From Paraphysomonas bandaiensis (lineage: Eukaryota; Chrysophyceae): a stretch of DNA of 64,000 nt. The notes under the pieces are model-generated. The model saw only the letters and a list, made by a program, of their open reading frames with translations, was not told the DNA's origin and ran no database searches. The DNA is taken from the NCBI GenBank assembly GCA_965644295.1, contig CBFFRP010000196.1, positions 52,774-116,773 of the forward strand, written 5' to 3'. The translations under genes and the position numbers were made by a program. This document shows, piece by piece, positions 35,911 through 47,190 of this stretch. Numbering within the stretch: the stretch's first letter is position 1; every line of letters starts with the position of its first letter.

Positions 35911-36795
35911 TCAAACTAGCCACCTAGGTCGCTTGTGGCTTGGTAATTGTGATATAGGGGTCTCTGAGGTTGTTGATCGCTTTCTGTTGCTACTGGATGG
36001 GATGTCGAACCCAGCTCCCCCCATCAACATAGTTCTGTTTGCTCCTAGTGGTTTCGTAAGGAGGACGGCTAACATTGACTTTGTGGATATATGATCAACG
36101 GTCAAAATGTTCTCCGCAATATGTTCTCGGATGAAGTGGTATCGAATCGCGATATGTTTTGTACGTCGATGATGAGTAGGATTGTAACATAATTTGACTG
36201 CACCTTTATTATCGCACCAAATAGTTGTTGAGAATGGAAGTTTGAAACCAATTTCTGATAATGAAGAGCGTAGCCATAATGCTTCCTGAGCTGCTGACGA
36301 TAAAGCCATATACTCAGCTTCAGTAGATGACAATGCCACAGTTGTCTGTAATCGAGATTGCCATGATATAAGACAATTACCTATGAAGAATGTAAAAGCT
36401 GTGGTGGACCGTCGAGTGAGGTGACATCGTGCCCAATCGCTATCGCAGTATCCTGACAATGTTATGTGGGATCCAAAATATATCAATCCTTGCTTAGCAG
36501 TGCCTTTAAGATACCTAAGAACATGTAACGCAGCATTACAGGTAGTTAGATTAGGCATATCTGAAAATCTGGCGAGAGTATTGACTGCGTAGGCGATATC
36601 CGGTCGAGTGCATACAGCTAGATACATCAGGGAACCTATGAGCTCCTTGTAGGGGAAATTTTGAAATTGCCATATATACGAAACACTCTTAGTGAACGCT
36701 ACTATTATTTCAACTCTACGGCTGACATACATATACACGTGATGATGTACTACAGCTCCACATATATATATAGGTAGTTCGTAGCTCATATACAT
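35911..36795 (-). mobile_element. Copia-2 pol remnant (RT end and RNase H)
   Basis: ORF of 294 aa. The first 40 or so residues come from the direct repeat at 36675-36792. Then the end of copia reverse transcriptase begins abruptly (ELIGSLMYLAVCTRPDIAYA) and continues through LSGYCDSDWA, STEAEYMALS and the RNase H motif DNKGAVKLCYNPTHHRRTKH to LLTKPLG. Gag, protease, integrase and most of RT are missing, so this is a deleted, non-autonomous copy. A Ser-rich minus-strand frame at 36815-37015 could be the integrase-RT linker. Family shared with 4525-5337. Confidence 0.85.
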
Positions 36796-37249
36796 TAGTT
36801 AAACACAGCATTCGTTAATCATTATGCCAAAATCCTTGGTTGATTTTACCAGTTTTAATAATAATACTTCTCAGAAATGAACGGAGAGGAAAAGTTTCCG
36901 TACGTATTTCCCCTGACGAGGTCTCCGATATATCATTACGAGCAGAGTCTGTTGATCGACTCTCCACACTCTCGTTGTCTGAACTTATTCGGTCATAAAC
37001 TGTAATGACATTCACTTCTTCTCTTCAAATATCAGTAGCCCAAAGCAGAAAATTCTTCACTCAAATAACGAGAATAATATATAATGAAATCGTTTGCTTT
37101 ATTCAAGAACATTCTTTCCTTCACTATTGTTCATCTTCACCACTACCATTCTATACGTCTACTATATAGAGAGAATAGAAGTGTTATATATGATGACCTA
37201 ATTTTGTTATTATTTGTGGTATTATTAGCAATAGGTGTTTAAGAGTCAG

Positions 37250-37740
37250 AATAGTATCGCAATTTAACTAAGTAGTGCTTAATACTGACATCCTACTATT
37301 TCACGCTACAAAATCTGCTTGTGCATCACCGCAAACTCCAAGGTGCAACCAATTACGCTCTATCACTCAAAGCAAACGCAGTGAGTAAGCAGAATGTTGT
37401 TATACCTAATATCTGCTGACTTCAGGATCCTTGAGTCCTGGAGGTGAACAGCCCGTATGCTTGACTTCAGCAGGCAGCCCAATACTCTGGATGCCCTTCA
37501 GGTGGGCCCATTCCTGGATATCTGTTTATTCGTCAAGGCCCAAAGACTTCTACACAAGTTGCACTTTTGTTATAGTGTCCTTTGTACCGCACAAGCATTG
37601 GTCTATGAGTGGGTAGAACAATATCTGCTGTCTATGTTTGTGGCTTACTTTAATATCCCGAAGAAATGCCTCCGGTACTTATCCCCCAGAACATCACGAA
37701 TAGGTGCGTGTACGACTTTGTTGACGGTATGACGGTACCG
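37250..37740 (+). repeat. Repeat B plus repeat A composite
   Basis: 37290-37360 matches the fold-back arm, and 37440-37710 matches repeat family A (see 8250-8580 and 59900-60110). The same B-then-A order recurs at about 59840-60110, so the two modules seem to belong to one element of roughly 450-500 bp. Confidence 0.65.
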
Positions 37741-39169
37741 TCCAAGTTATATCGAAATTCATAAAGATATAATCATTAATAATTTAATTCCGTAATAATA
37801 GAGTAGGAAGTTATAGCTGAGACTAGATAATCTGTGTTGAAGACACCTTCGCGGTAGAGACAAGTATATGACATAAAATCGGAAAGTACACTATGACAGA
37901 AATATATATGTAACATATATATTTCAGGGTAAGGGAATAATACACTAAATTGGACAATACATTGATAACTTCAGGGGCAATAGGGAGAGTAGGCTGCATT
38001 ATATTGTACACAATAGTTAAGTCTGTACTGATCTATAGCATAAAAAATATTGTTAACATCATCGATATTATGTTACAATAATGCTCTTAATTGGCTCTCA
38101 AGTATGGTTTATTGATAACATATAAAATATGATAATAGTAAGTTAGGAATAATAAGAAATATTAGACACTCAGAGTAGGCAACACAGAAAGGTTGACGCA
38201 GCCCACTCAAAAACTGAAGAAAGGAAAAGTTCAGGCATCGAAGTACAGGTGTACTAGTCACGTTGTCTGTGCATGTTAAAGTTTATGCAGTGCAGCTAAA
38301 CTTATCATCTCTGCCTTGCGCCGAAGTGCTCATCCTGATACTCTAAGTATGATTCTATTTTTGAAAGCTTATCGTCACTGGTAGTCTGGTGCACACATCT
38401 TTCAAATAAATGTGAATGAAGACATATACGATAAATATGGTTTTAATGCGAGTTGAATGGTGTTAGGCATTACAGTTTGTAATATGCTCTTGCACTATTA
38501 CAAACAATACTAGAAATGAAGTGAAGATAAATAATTAGCTACGGACTCACTATTGCAACAGGTATTGGTGGGAGAATGTCACAATAGTATTACAATATAT
38601 TGTTCCCCTAGCCCTGATTGTGCAGGAAGACTGTTGCAGATATCTATATATACATATACATATATATCCAGCACGTATGCAACAGATATGTATGTATATA
38701 TATGACATATACATATACAACTCTTCTACATATGCATGTATACATATCTGACAGATATATATACGTATGTGCACTATATACAACACAGACATGTATGTAT
38801 ATACTGTACATAAGTGACAGTGACCTCTATGCGTATACATGTACACTAATAAAACATATGGCAGTGTCAGTTGGTTGATAGTGATATCTCAGATGAGAGA
38901 GTCATGAAATATGAGGGATATAATAGAGAGGGATATAGAGATAATGCTTGAGCTGTTGGAAGACTAGAGGAAGATGGATATGCATGAGGATATTCTGCTG
39001 GTAGGTGTGGTTGCTTATGTATGGATATATATGTAAGATTGTACTGGCGTCTGTACATGTATGTGTATGTATGTAGTATGTAGTATGTAGTGATTAAATA
39101 TTGCATATATATTATCTATTTAACCCTCAACTGTCATCCAACAAAAGTCAGTTCAATCCTGGCAAATAA
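37741..39169. other. Intergenic, AT dinucleotide-rich
   Basis: Contains TATA/CATA-rich stretches (38640-38870) and one stray MITE-like end (TATTGTTCCCC, about 38599-38609). No gene seen. Confidence 0.5.
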
Positions 39170-39242
39170 GGGCGATTAGCTCAATTGGTAGAGCGCACGC
39201 TTTGCATGCGTGAGGTAGAGGGATCGAAGCCCTCATCGTCCA
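39170..39242 (+). tRNA. tRNA-Ala (TGC)
   Basis: 73-nt cloverleaf. The acceptor is GGGCGAT paired with ATCGTCC and includes G3:U70, the alanine identity pair. The anticodon loop is TTTGCAT between CACGC and GCGTG. B-box-like GGATCGAAGCC. A T-run begins 2 nt after the gene (pol III terminator). The 5' flank is shared with three other tRNA-Ala genes in the window. Confidence 0.96.
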
Positions 39243-39651
39243 CTTTTTTTCACGATATTCATTTTTTTTTAAATATGGATTTTCTGTAAACACCAAAGCG
39301 TTGCTTTTCATATATAAGATATACAGAGCAGTACATACTGCAGTACACTGTGACTGTACATACTGGTACTGCTGTACATACGTATATATCGATATGGTTT
39401 CTGTCCACATGCATGTAGCATTGTAAGTGTCTCCACATATATGTTCACAGCAGTATACAGCAGTCGATAGTAGATTGGAGTTAAGCAATCTTGATATTAA
39501 TCTATTTACACTCTACATTCAGTGATTAGATACCGAGAATGCCTCTCTATTAGTGCTGATCAGCTTATAAGCGTTTTATATGTCCATCAGCATATACATG
39601 CATACAACACGTATATATATGATATGGCTGTGACGGCTATATATATATAGA

Positions 39652-39652
39652 C

Positions 39653-39698
<46 letters not shown>
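39652..39698. repeat. (GATA)n microsatellite
   Basis: About 11 uninterrupted ATAG/GATA units. Confidence 0.95.
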
Positions 39699-39699
39699 T

Positions 39700-40342
39700 A
39701 TATATATATGTAGATGGATACAACTGTATGGTTGGAATATTTATTCTAAGATAGATGATGATTGGACTATAGAGACCTGACTTGAAACACTATTGATGTT
39801 ATGCAGGTATCACTTCACTTTAAAATAGGGAAGCTTACTGCATCGTGAGTGTAGGAAATGGTTCTGCTGCAGTCATTGATGTTAGCTGTAATAATATCGA
39901 ATGTCCAAAGTAATGGACAGTCAAAGAGAAGTGAATACTAGTTACTCATGATGATATTTTTAGCGCAGTAGCCTACCTGTGTATTGGTCTACACTTGGAG
40001 TTATGATGTAACGTCTGTTGGAAGCGATACTTAAGTTACTAACCCCAACCCTAATCGAATTTATTATCACTAACTGCGTATATAGTTAGTGTTAAACTAT
40101 GAAATATGTAGGTTTTCTGACTGAGGATTAGAAAATGGTACAAATAAGAAAGGTGTTGATTATCAGCGCTTCAATGCTAACTTATGTGTGGTTATTCTAT
40201 GGGATACATAACTTCAACCAGTGTTAGTCAACAATCAACAACACACTGGTTTTCTGTTGAGGGAAGTAGCTCTTGCTTTAACAGTCATTAGATGATGTTC
40301 TGTGCTATGTATATCCTCTTCAGCTATCAACAGAGTAACGTA
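39700..40342. other. Intergenic, no gene seen
   Basis: No ORF with support and no recognised repeat. Confidence 0.4.
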
Positions 40343-40924
40343 TCACCAGTGTGCAGCAATTACGACATTGCAGAACTCTTCCACACTTCGCACCCTAACA
40401 GAAATTTGTACACAAAAACATGTTATGTCACTTGACCAGGGCTGCGTAACATTATTTGGCGTAGGTTGTAGTCGATTACAATCGCAATTACTACTTGCTG
40501 TCCCCACTTTTATTGTAAAACTCGACTACACTTGCTATTCAAGATTATGGCCGCATGTCGATAATATAGTGTAAATCTAAGCACTTACCTTACAGAAAAT
40601 GGTTACGGTCAGAATATTTCCTAGGGATAGTGTTAATACCAATAGTGATACTGACAATACCAGTGTCAATAGATGATGCAGTCTTTTCAACAACAGAAAA
40701 GCAAACTGAGCGGATATTATCATAGGTGCACTTTTTATGTATCGGAAAATCCAATCCATATAAACTTTTGTCAATGGATAGTTTCCGTTTTGTACAATTG
40801 TATATCTTCGACATCCTTGAACCTGTGTTGTTAGAATCGAAGTGACATGACCGATGTTATGCAGTAAACGTTTGAAAGTCTCTATTAATTCTATAGTATA
40901 GTTATCTAGCAAGGCATTACTTTG
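40343..40924 (-). CDS. Possible small membrane protein, partial model
   Basis: A minus-strand frame entered near 40924 stays open to a strong donor (AAG|GTAAGT, exon end 40589). It can be joined over a 63-bp intron to 40525-40343, which ends in TGA in phase. The product has a strongly hydrophobic segment (LLTLVLSVSLLVLTLSLGNI) followed by a short tail with several Cys. There is no in-frame ATG near the 5' end, so an upstream exon would be needed. No family recognised. It could be chance; the splice pair and phase are the only support. Confidence 0.3.
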
Positions 40925-41650
40925 ATATATTGCATAATATTAGTTATTTCAACTGAGAGCAAGAATAAGTTATTTTCACAGATGGTGTTATACTATATAA
41001 TGCTAACAGCATCCCTCATGTTATTATAACCACAAGAACGGACACTACACACGACATGCAGTTGATGATATCATATGGTGGTGCACTTTGGAATAAACCT
41101 GTCCTGAGAAATTAAAAATGCAACCATTAGAGTTGATCCAGTTGCTTCCCTGCTTGTATTACGTTTCCATGAATCCCATCAACCAAATGAATCATACTAT
41201 TCCTATATCACATGCACAATGATTCAATCTTTCTGTGTGCATAGATAGAGGTAGTGCAAATTACATACAAGCCTGCAGTAATATCAAGAATCGCCTCACG
41301 CTCTCCATTGTATGTATATTTTCATATATGAGACATTCACAACTGTATCCAGTCAGTCCACCCCCTTACTGGCCATGTGATACCTCTGTTAGCAGACTAT
41401 GCGACCATACGACCATAGGCATACTTATTCACATGTGTCATATCAATTGAGTAGCATAACATACATATATACTCATTCGATAGCAAAATACTAACATTAA
41501 ATGAGTGCCAATGATATTGCTGTACATTGTGTGTACATACAGTGCAGGGGTTTTCGCATACAAGTTAGAAAACTCGAGGTATTAGGCATAAAATCGGAGT
41601 ATATTCGAAACACAAAAAGCCAACTTTTCAGAGAAAAAAATCAGCAAAAG

Positions 41651-41723
41651 TGGACAACGTGGGCTTCGATCCCACTACCTCACGCATGCTAAGCGTGCGC
41701 TCTACCAATTGAGCTAGTCGCCC
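41651..41723 (-). tRNA. tRNA-Ala (AGC)
   Basis: 73 nt on the minus strand. Acceptor GGGCGAC with GTTGTCC, including G3:U70. The anticodon loop TTAGCAT gives AGC. Almost identical to the gene at 49657-49729. The upstream flank (41724-41760) contains AGTCAGTTTAATCCTGGCA, conserved in the other copies. Confidence 0.95.
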
Positions 41724-42019
41724 TTACTTGCCAGGATTAAACTGACTTTAGTTGGATAGTGAGATGAAAGTATTTTAGTAATATAAAACAAAAAAATATA
41801 TGTCGTGTGTCCATATGATATTATCATGTCTGTTATCTTATAGATGTCCAGTGTTCGATTTTTCTGTAAAATGTGGAAGGTACCGTACTCAAGCCCGCAC
41901 CATAATGGTGTGGAACTATATAAGTGGTGATGATGAGTGACCAGTGGTATGTATGGTGTTGCTGGTGAGTAATAGATCCAGGGAGGTGGGTGTTGAAGGA
42001 GGAGCTCTCTCATCACAGC

Positions 42020-44330
42020 ATGGTATCATACATACAGAACATAATAACAGCGAGAACATATCATAGTAGCATGGAATCAACTACCACGGAATCAACTACC
42101 ACGGAATCAACTACCACGGAATCAACTACCACGGAATCAACTACCACGGAATCAACTACCACAGGGGGCATTAGAAAAGTCGGTGATGGGGAAACCAAAA
42201 ATCGTAACTCCTCTGCGTTAGCTCAGTTTGCGAAGTACTTGGAGATGCGGTTCGACGGGAAGAAGAGGTATAAGGAACTCATAGACAGTGATATAAATGT
42301 AGAACTATTTCAATGTTTCGGTGGCTTTTTGATCGATCACGCCGTCCATGGAACAACGAAGAAGCCTTTGACCCTAGGTACTGCTTGGCAGTATTTGTCA
42401 GACACGAAGACTGCGCTGACGAAGCGATTTAAAAGAAATGAGTTATTAAGCAGCTCCAATGAGCTGTGGTACAAAGATGTGAGAGCGGCAGTATCAAAGC
42501 ATATTATCAAGCGGTGTATCGCACAAGGAGTGCGTATATCAGAGAAAACAAGTCCAGTGGGGAAAGAACTAATGAAGCGCATAGGTGAATACATTATACA
42601 TCGGGCATCTGATTTCTCCGGTAAGTGGACATACTTCACATATCTATGATTTACTGTATGCTAATAAACTTTATTTAGAAGTGAAGAAGTATTCATTGTA
42701 CAATCTCTATTTGGTTTTCACGTTTGCTGCTGTTGGTCGGGTGTCTGAAGCAATGTTTGCTTCGTATAATAATGCAATGTGGCACTGCGATGGATACTTA
42801 ACGTTTGATTGGACAGAATTGAAGGTGGCTTCTATCAAAACAATGAACTTTTTTCCCGACTACTCTTGTCTAGAGACTTGTGTTTTCTTCGCTTATTCAA
42901 TGTACTGGATGTCCTGTACTGCAGCAGATCTCAACGGTGACTTCGTCTTTCCAGATCTAGCATTGACTACATCAAGCGCTAGTCAATTTGTTTCTAAGCT
43001 ACTAAAACAAATGATCGGGAAGGTACCTGGAGTTACAAAGGAAACAACAGGCAAGGGTCTTAGAGTCGGGGCTGCAACTGACATAGCCAGTAGTCAGTCA
43101 GGCGGCATCTTCCATGCGATTATGCGTGGAGGATGGGACTTCTCCGGAGAGTGCAGCATTTTTGAGTATATCATGGGACTAGATGTCACTATTGCTGTGG
43201 GTGGAAAAATTTTAAGTGGCTACTCTAATCCCAGGAATAAGATATATCCACCCGAGTGTGTATTTATCAACAATGGAAACCGAGAACAAGTGATGGCGTT
43301 AATCGAAACATGTTATCCACTCACTTACCCAGAATTTGGGGTTGATGGCTGTCTATTTCAATTTAAACTCTCTGTGTTTGCTACATTCCTTATGAGGTTA
43401 CCATCATTTGTTTCTAAATACACGGCACAACATGCAGTGGTTTGTAAATTCAAGCACAACATGATGCGCCACCATTTCACTTGGAATGACATAATGCAAT
43501 GGAGTGCTGCGATTGAGGAGGAATGGCTTCGCCTTAATTTTGTAGACACAAGAAATGTAGACGAAATTTACCAGGAGAATCGCATTCTTCGAGACCAAAT
43601 ACAACAGCTTCATAGAAAGTGTGACACCCAAACTATTGCAATAGCTGATCTGCACAAGAAATTAGACACTGCTGTGGCTGATATTCTAGAAGGCTTGAAA
43701 AATATTCCAACGGATACCACTATACCAACTTCAGAGACTGTATCACGGATACCTACATCGCCTACAGTCTTGCCTCCGATTACTGAAGGACCTTCCAAAG
43801 GTCCATCCACTACTACGACAAATGTTTTTCAATACATGAGAGTTAACATGCAGCGCATGCCCCATATATCCTTCATTCAATATAAAACTCTCGAAAAATT
43901 ATGCTTATCAACAGTTATTATTGACTATTTTGATTATGAATTACATGAAATTGTAGGAAAGAGATACCCTATGGTAGACAACGTCAACAAACAGAAAAAA
44001 CTAAATCGAGTATTGACTAAAGGACTCGGCCTATTGTACGATGACGAGAAACGTTTTCTTGATGAGCCGAAACCCTGTATGGCAAGTCAGTCTACTTCGT
44101 ACAGAGAATGGAAGAGTAATTTAAAATGCATAGCTGAAAAGGTTGAATTGCGTGTTATTGTTGATTTATTTGGTCAGGAAAATTACGACAAGTTTCACCC
44201 CAAAAAAAAAGCCTCTAAGAAATACATAAACAGTATATATGATGCAATGAGTGCACGAAGGGACAGTGATGGTAACATTATTCCAAGGACAAAGAAAAGG
44301 AAACTTCAGTCTGATGTTAGTAATCTGTAG
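42020..44330 (+). CDS. Intron-containing tyrosine recombinase-like protein
   Basis: Exons 42020-42620 and 42679-44330, with a 58-bp intron, give about 750 aa from ATG 42020 (a second ATG at 42071 is also possible). Near the N-terminus six 15-bp repeats encode a Glu-Ser-Thr tract. Catalytic-type positions of tyrosine recombinases are recognisable: Arg221 in AAVGRVSEAMF, GKGLRVGAATDIA with Arg329 (the usual His of HxxR is Lys326), Trp353 in RGGWDFSG and Tyr364 in SIFEYI. A coiled-coil (NRILRDQIQQLHRK) and a basic C-terminal domain of about 160 residues follow, perhaps DNA binding. Crypton transposons have this kind of layout and can carry introns. This is not the same subfamily as the Crypton at 54961-56961. 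The H-to-K change leaves activity uncertain; domestication is possible. Confidence 0.7.
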
Positions 44331-44850
44331 AATGCCAATATATGTATTCATTTATAACCACTCCATCAACTTTTTATAATGTACCCTTATAATTAATGAT
44401 TCATTAGTAATTGGAATACATCGTATCATTATTTACAGAGCATACAACAGTATAATCAACCATTACAGCGTTCAGCATTTTATTATTCGACACAGTCTGA
44501 TGTTAGTAATCTGTAGAATGCCTATATGTATTCATTTATAACCACTCCATCAACTTTTTATAATGTACCCTTATAATTAATGATTCATTAGTAATTGGAA
44601 TACATCGTATCATTATTTACAGAGCATACAACAGTATAATCAACCATTACAGCGTGCAGCATTTTATTATTCGACACAGTCTGATGTTAGTAATCTGTAG
44701 AATGCCTATATGTATTCATTTATAACCACTCCATCAACTTTTTATACTGTACCCTTATAATTAATGATTCATTAGTAATTGGAATACATCGTATCATTAT
44801 TTACAGAGCATACAACAGTATAATCAACCATCACAGCCTTCAGCATTTTA
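44307..44850. repeat. Three tandem ~185-bp repeats
   Basis: The last codons of the recombinase-like gene (CAGTCTGATGTTAGTAATCT, then TAG) and about 160 bp of its 3' flank are repeated head-to-tail at 44307, 44493 and 44677. The copies differ at a few positions. The end of the unit (TTCAGCATTTTATTATTC) is also the start of the next tandem array. Confidence 0.92.
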
Positions 44851-45240
44851 TTATTCCACACCGTTCAGAATTCTTATCACATACAGCCATACTGCATACC
44901 CTTACACAACATGACACATATTCACTGCAAGATGGAACAGGGGCAGCCGGGCGCTTGTGTCGCTTAGGCATCCCTCTTGCACCGGTAAGTATAAACGTCA
45001 TTGCGCCTACAACAGCATAATAAACCATCACAGCCTTCAGCATTTTATTATTCCACACCGTTCAGAATTCTTATCACATACAGCCATACTGCATACCCTT
45101 ACACAACATGACACATATTCACTGCAAGATGGTACAGGGGCAGCCGGGCGCTTGTGTCGCTTAGGCATCCCTCTTGCACCGGTAAGTATAAACGTCATTG
45201 CGCCTACAACAGCATAATAAACCATGACAACATTCAGCAT
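44826..45240. repeat. Two tandem ~197-bp repeats
   Basis: 44828-45024 and 45025-45221 are nearly identical (a GATGGaACAGG / GATGGtACAGG difference is one of very few), followed by the start of a third copy. Each copy contains one short Cys-rich ORF on the minus strand. Confidence 0.92.
44840..45043 (-). CDS. Cys-rich small secreted-type peptide, copy 1
   Basis: ATG 45043 to TGA 44840, 67 aa. The N-terminal 23 residues (MLKAVMVYYAVVGAMTFILT core) look like a signal peptide. A basic Pro/Arg stretch follows, then a Cys-rich domain with spacing C-x6-CC-x3-C-x4-C-x7-C-x5-C, Cys being the last residue. No family recognised. The ATG overlaps the stop of copy 2 (ATGCTGA, 45037-45043). Expression is unproven; the frame may be chance, but the hydrophobic start, even Cys set and duplication make it worth listing. 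Confidence 0.4.
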   Translation of the reverse strand: MLKAVMVYYAVVGAMTFILTGARGMPKRHKRPAAPVPSCSEYVSCCVRVCSMAVCDKNSERCGIIKC

Positions 45241-45273
45241 CTCATATACCATCACACAACATAGTGCATGCAT
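45037..45273 (-). CDS. Cys-rich small secreted-type peptide, copy 2
   Basis: The same ORF in the neighbouring tandem unit. The equivalent start is ATG 45240; an in-frame ATG at 45273 adds 11 residues. It differs from copy 1 only near the N-terminus (MLNVV instead of MLKAV), while the Cys-rich part is identical. The stop TGA (45037-45039) overlaps the start codon of copy 1. No intron or other domain seen. Confidence 0.4.
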   Translation of the reverse strand: MHALCCVMVYEMLNVVMVYYAVVGAMTFILTGARGMPKRHKRPAAPVPSCSEYVSCCVRVCSMAVCDKNSERCGIIKC

Positions 45274-45348
45274 GATATACAGCCTTCTATTCCTTCAAAT
45301 GTACCACTTCTCATCTCTCTGCATACCTGACACTTTAAATAGGATGAT

Positions 45349-45365
45349 GGGAGCATGATGCTCCC
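45349..45365. other. Perfect 17-nt palindrome
   Basis: GGGAGCATGATGCTCCC is self-complementary around one central base. It lies just upstream of the Cys-rich ORFs (minus-strand sense) in AT-rich surroundings. Confidence 0.7.
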
Positions 45366-45692
45366 ACCTGGAATTCAATCATTGATATCCATATCATATC
45401 ACTTCATACCATAATATACAGCCCTTCACAGTTCCTCTCCATACAGCCTTATAAACCTCGTCCAGTAACTGCATATCTCATCTCACAGTTTCATGAAATA
45501 AGATGGTAGCAACATGTTATCACCTATCATTCAAGCACTCATTAACGTGTATCTGCTGCATATGGCTGCCTCGTCATATTACTATATACATATACTCGAT
45601 GCATGTGATATGATGCACTATGCTATGATGCACTCTGCTGATTGGATCACTCGATGGGCGCACTTGCTGTGCGGCCTTTGTGTAAAAACAAG

Positions 45693-45721
45693 GGTGCGGG
45701 ATCCCGCACCTGCGGTGCGGG
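45693..45721. other. Overlapping GC-rich hairpins
   Basis: GGTGCGGGATCCCGCACC (45693-45710) is a perfect palindrome. CCCGCACC-TGC-GGTGCGGG (45703-45721) is a second stem-loop sharing the CCCGCACC arm, so the two folds exclude each other. The function is unknown; the GC content is far above that of the flanks. Confidence 0.7.
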
Positions 45722-45849
45722 CTAAATAATTTTTCTGGAACTCTGTACAGCATTATACTAATATAACCAACAAAATCTCTTATCTGTCATATCATACTCG
45801 ATCACTCTATCATACAATTCCTTTTCCTCATTCTTATACATTCTATTCA

Positions 45850-46491
45850 ATGGTTAATGATGATAGTGAGATGATACCCTCTGAAGGGGTGACAGAGAAT
45901 ATATCCGCACTGAGAGCTAACATCGCAAGAAAAGGAAACAATAGGTACATATATTCATATACAAAACACATTGATTTTATCTAGAATACAGTTATTATTA
46001 TGCACATGGTCATAAAGTGGATGGACCAGAGTGGGATGGTAAGGAAGAGCCACGTTTACTCGCTACTGTACCTCTCACTGAAAAGGTTGATATCATTATG
46101 AGTATATACTATGCATTCTCTTATGATCATGTGTTTAGGTTCGTAAAACACGACCCATTGACTCTTACGGATGGATGGATGGGAAAAGCATTGTCAAAGT
46201 CATGATTGATTGGGAAGAAGCAGAGAGCATTGCCGAAGAGAATATAACCTTGGTAAATATGAACTCATCGTTAAGTTCTGTAAACGAGTTTTATACTTAA
46301 AATTTCAGACATCAACCTCGAATTCTATTGATTTCAAGGTCACGAAAGACGGCGTTGACTACGCATTGCATATTTCCCCTTTTCATGCAGCTGTAGAAAC
46401 GGCAACACTGAAAGTCAAGAGCAACAAGTTTGTAATCCAATTGAAGAAGGAAACCACGGCTCCGTGGTACCAACTTACTTCTAAATCATGA
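45850..46491 (+). CDS. CS-domain (p23/NudC/CacyBP-like) protein
   Basis: Four predicted exons: 45850-45944, 45992-46085, 46139-46252, 46309-46491. The introns (47, 53 and 56 bp) are in phase, giving 161 aa. The N-terminal half carries NSYYYAHGHKVDGPEWDG. The C-terminal half is a CS beta-sandwich beginning SYGWMDGKSIVKVMIDWEEA and ending KVKSNKFVIQLKKETTAPWY followed by QLTSKS, the conserved Lys-x-Lys ... Lys-Lys ... Trp pattern. CS domains are Hsp90/Hsc70 co-chaperone or adaptor modules. The exact partner is not predictable. The exon 2/3 junction was chosen because it alone keeps phase (donor AAG|GTTGAT). Confidence 0.82.
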
Positions 46492-47190
46492 CGAAGTGAT
46501 AGCTTTTCGGTTTTTCGAAGGGCGATTGTTATGTTTTTGTTATGTAATTTTGTAATACATGGATATTAGTTGGTATATTCTGTCTGTTTTAGCTGAAGAA
46601 TCTACGTAGGTAGTATATCACGATATAGTATATATGATATTGTTTTGTTAGTTTTCAATTGCATAGTGGCTTCATCGTGCTATATAGTAAAACAGGTGTG
46701 ATATCCTATCTAGATTTACAGCAACAGTGAAATTATCCTATGGGAAAAATGAAGGATCACAACTTGCACGACCACACGTAGATATATACTATGATAGTAT
46801 GGTCTAAATTTGCCTATGCATACTAATATATTGGACTATAGCTAGAAGAAAGCTACTTCTAGAATCTTTATACTTCGAATCACTCCGAGGATTATGGCCC
46901 TTTTCTGATTTGGTATACCGGTTTACAGTTTAGCGATACCATGCGCAATGTTATTGACGAGTCTAAGTCGCATAGTGAGTTGAAGGATCACCATCAACCA
47001 CTATAAGTAATACAACATATGTCCGAGGTTTACAAATGTCGAGTTACGTTTAATTTCATTACTAATTTATACATATTGCGGCACTAAATAACAAAAATTT
47101 GCACACATAAAAATTCATCAAAACTACATCCATTTTACTTGTACTTCATTCATGGAGGAGGAATCTATCTTTCTGTACAATGTGTCGCTA
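46492..47190. other. Intergenic between convergent genes
   Basis: 3' flanks of the CS-domain and DysF-syntaxin genes. AT-rich, nothing else seen. Confidence 0.5.

Noticed and set aside
45514-45729. 71-codon ORF containing the GC hairpins
   Set aside because: No signal, domain or splice evidence. The tail is just the hairpin sequence.
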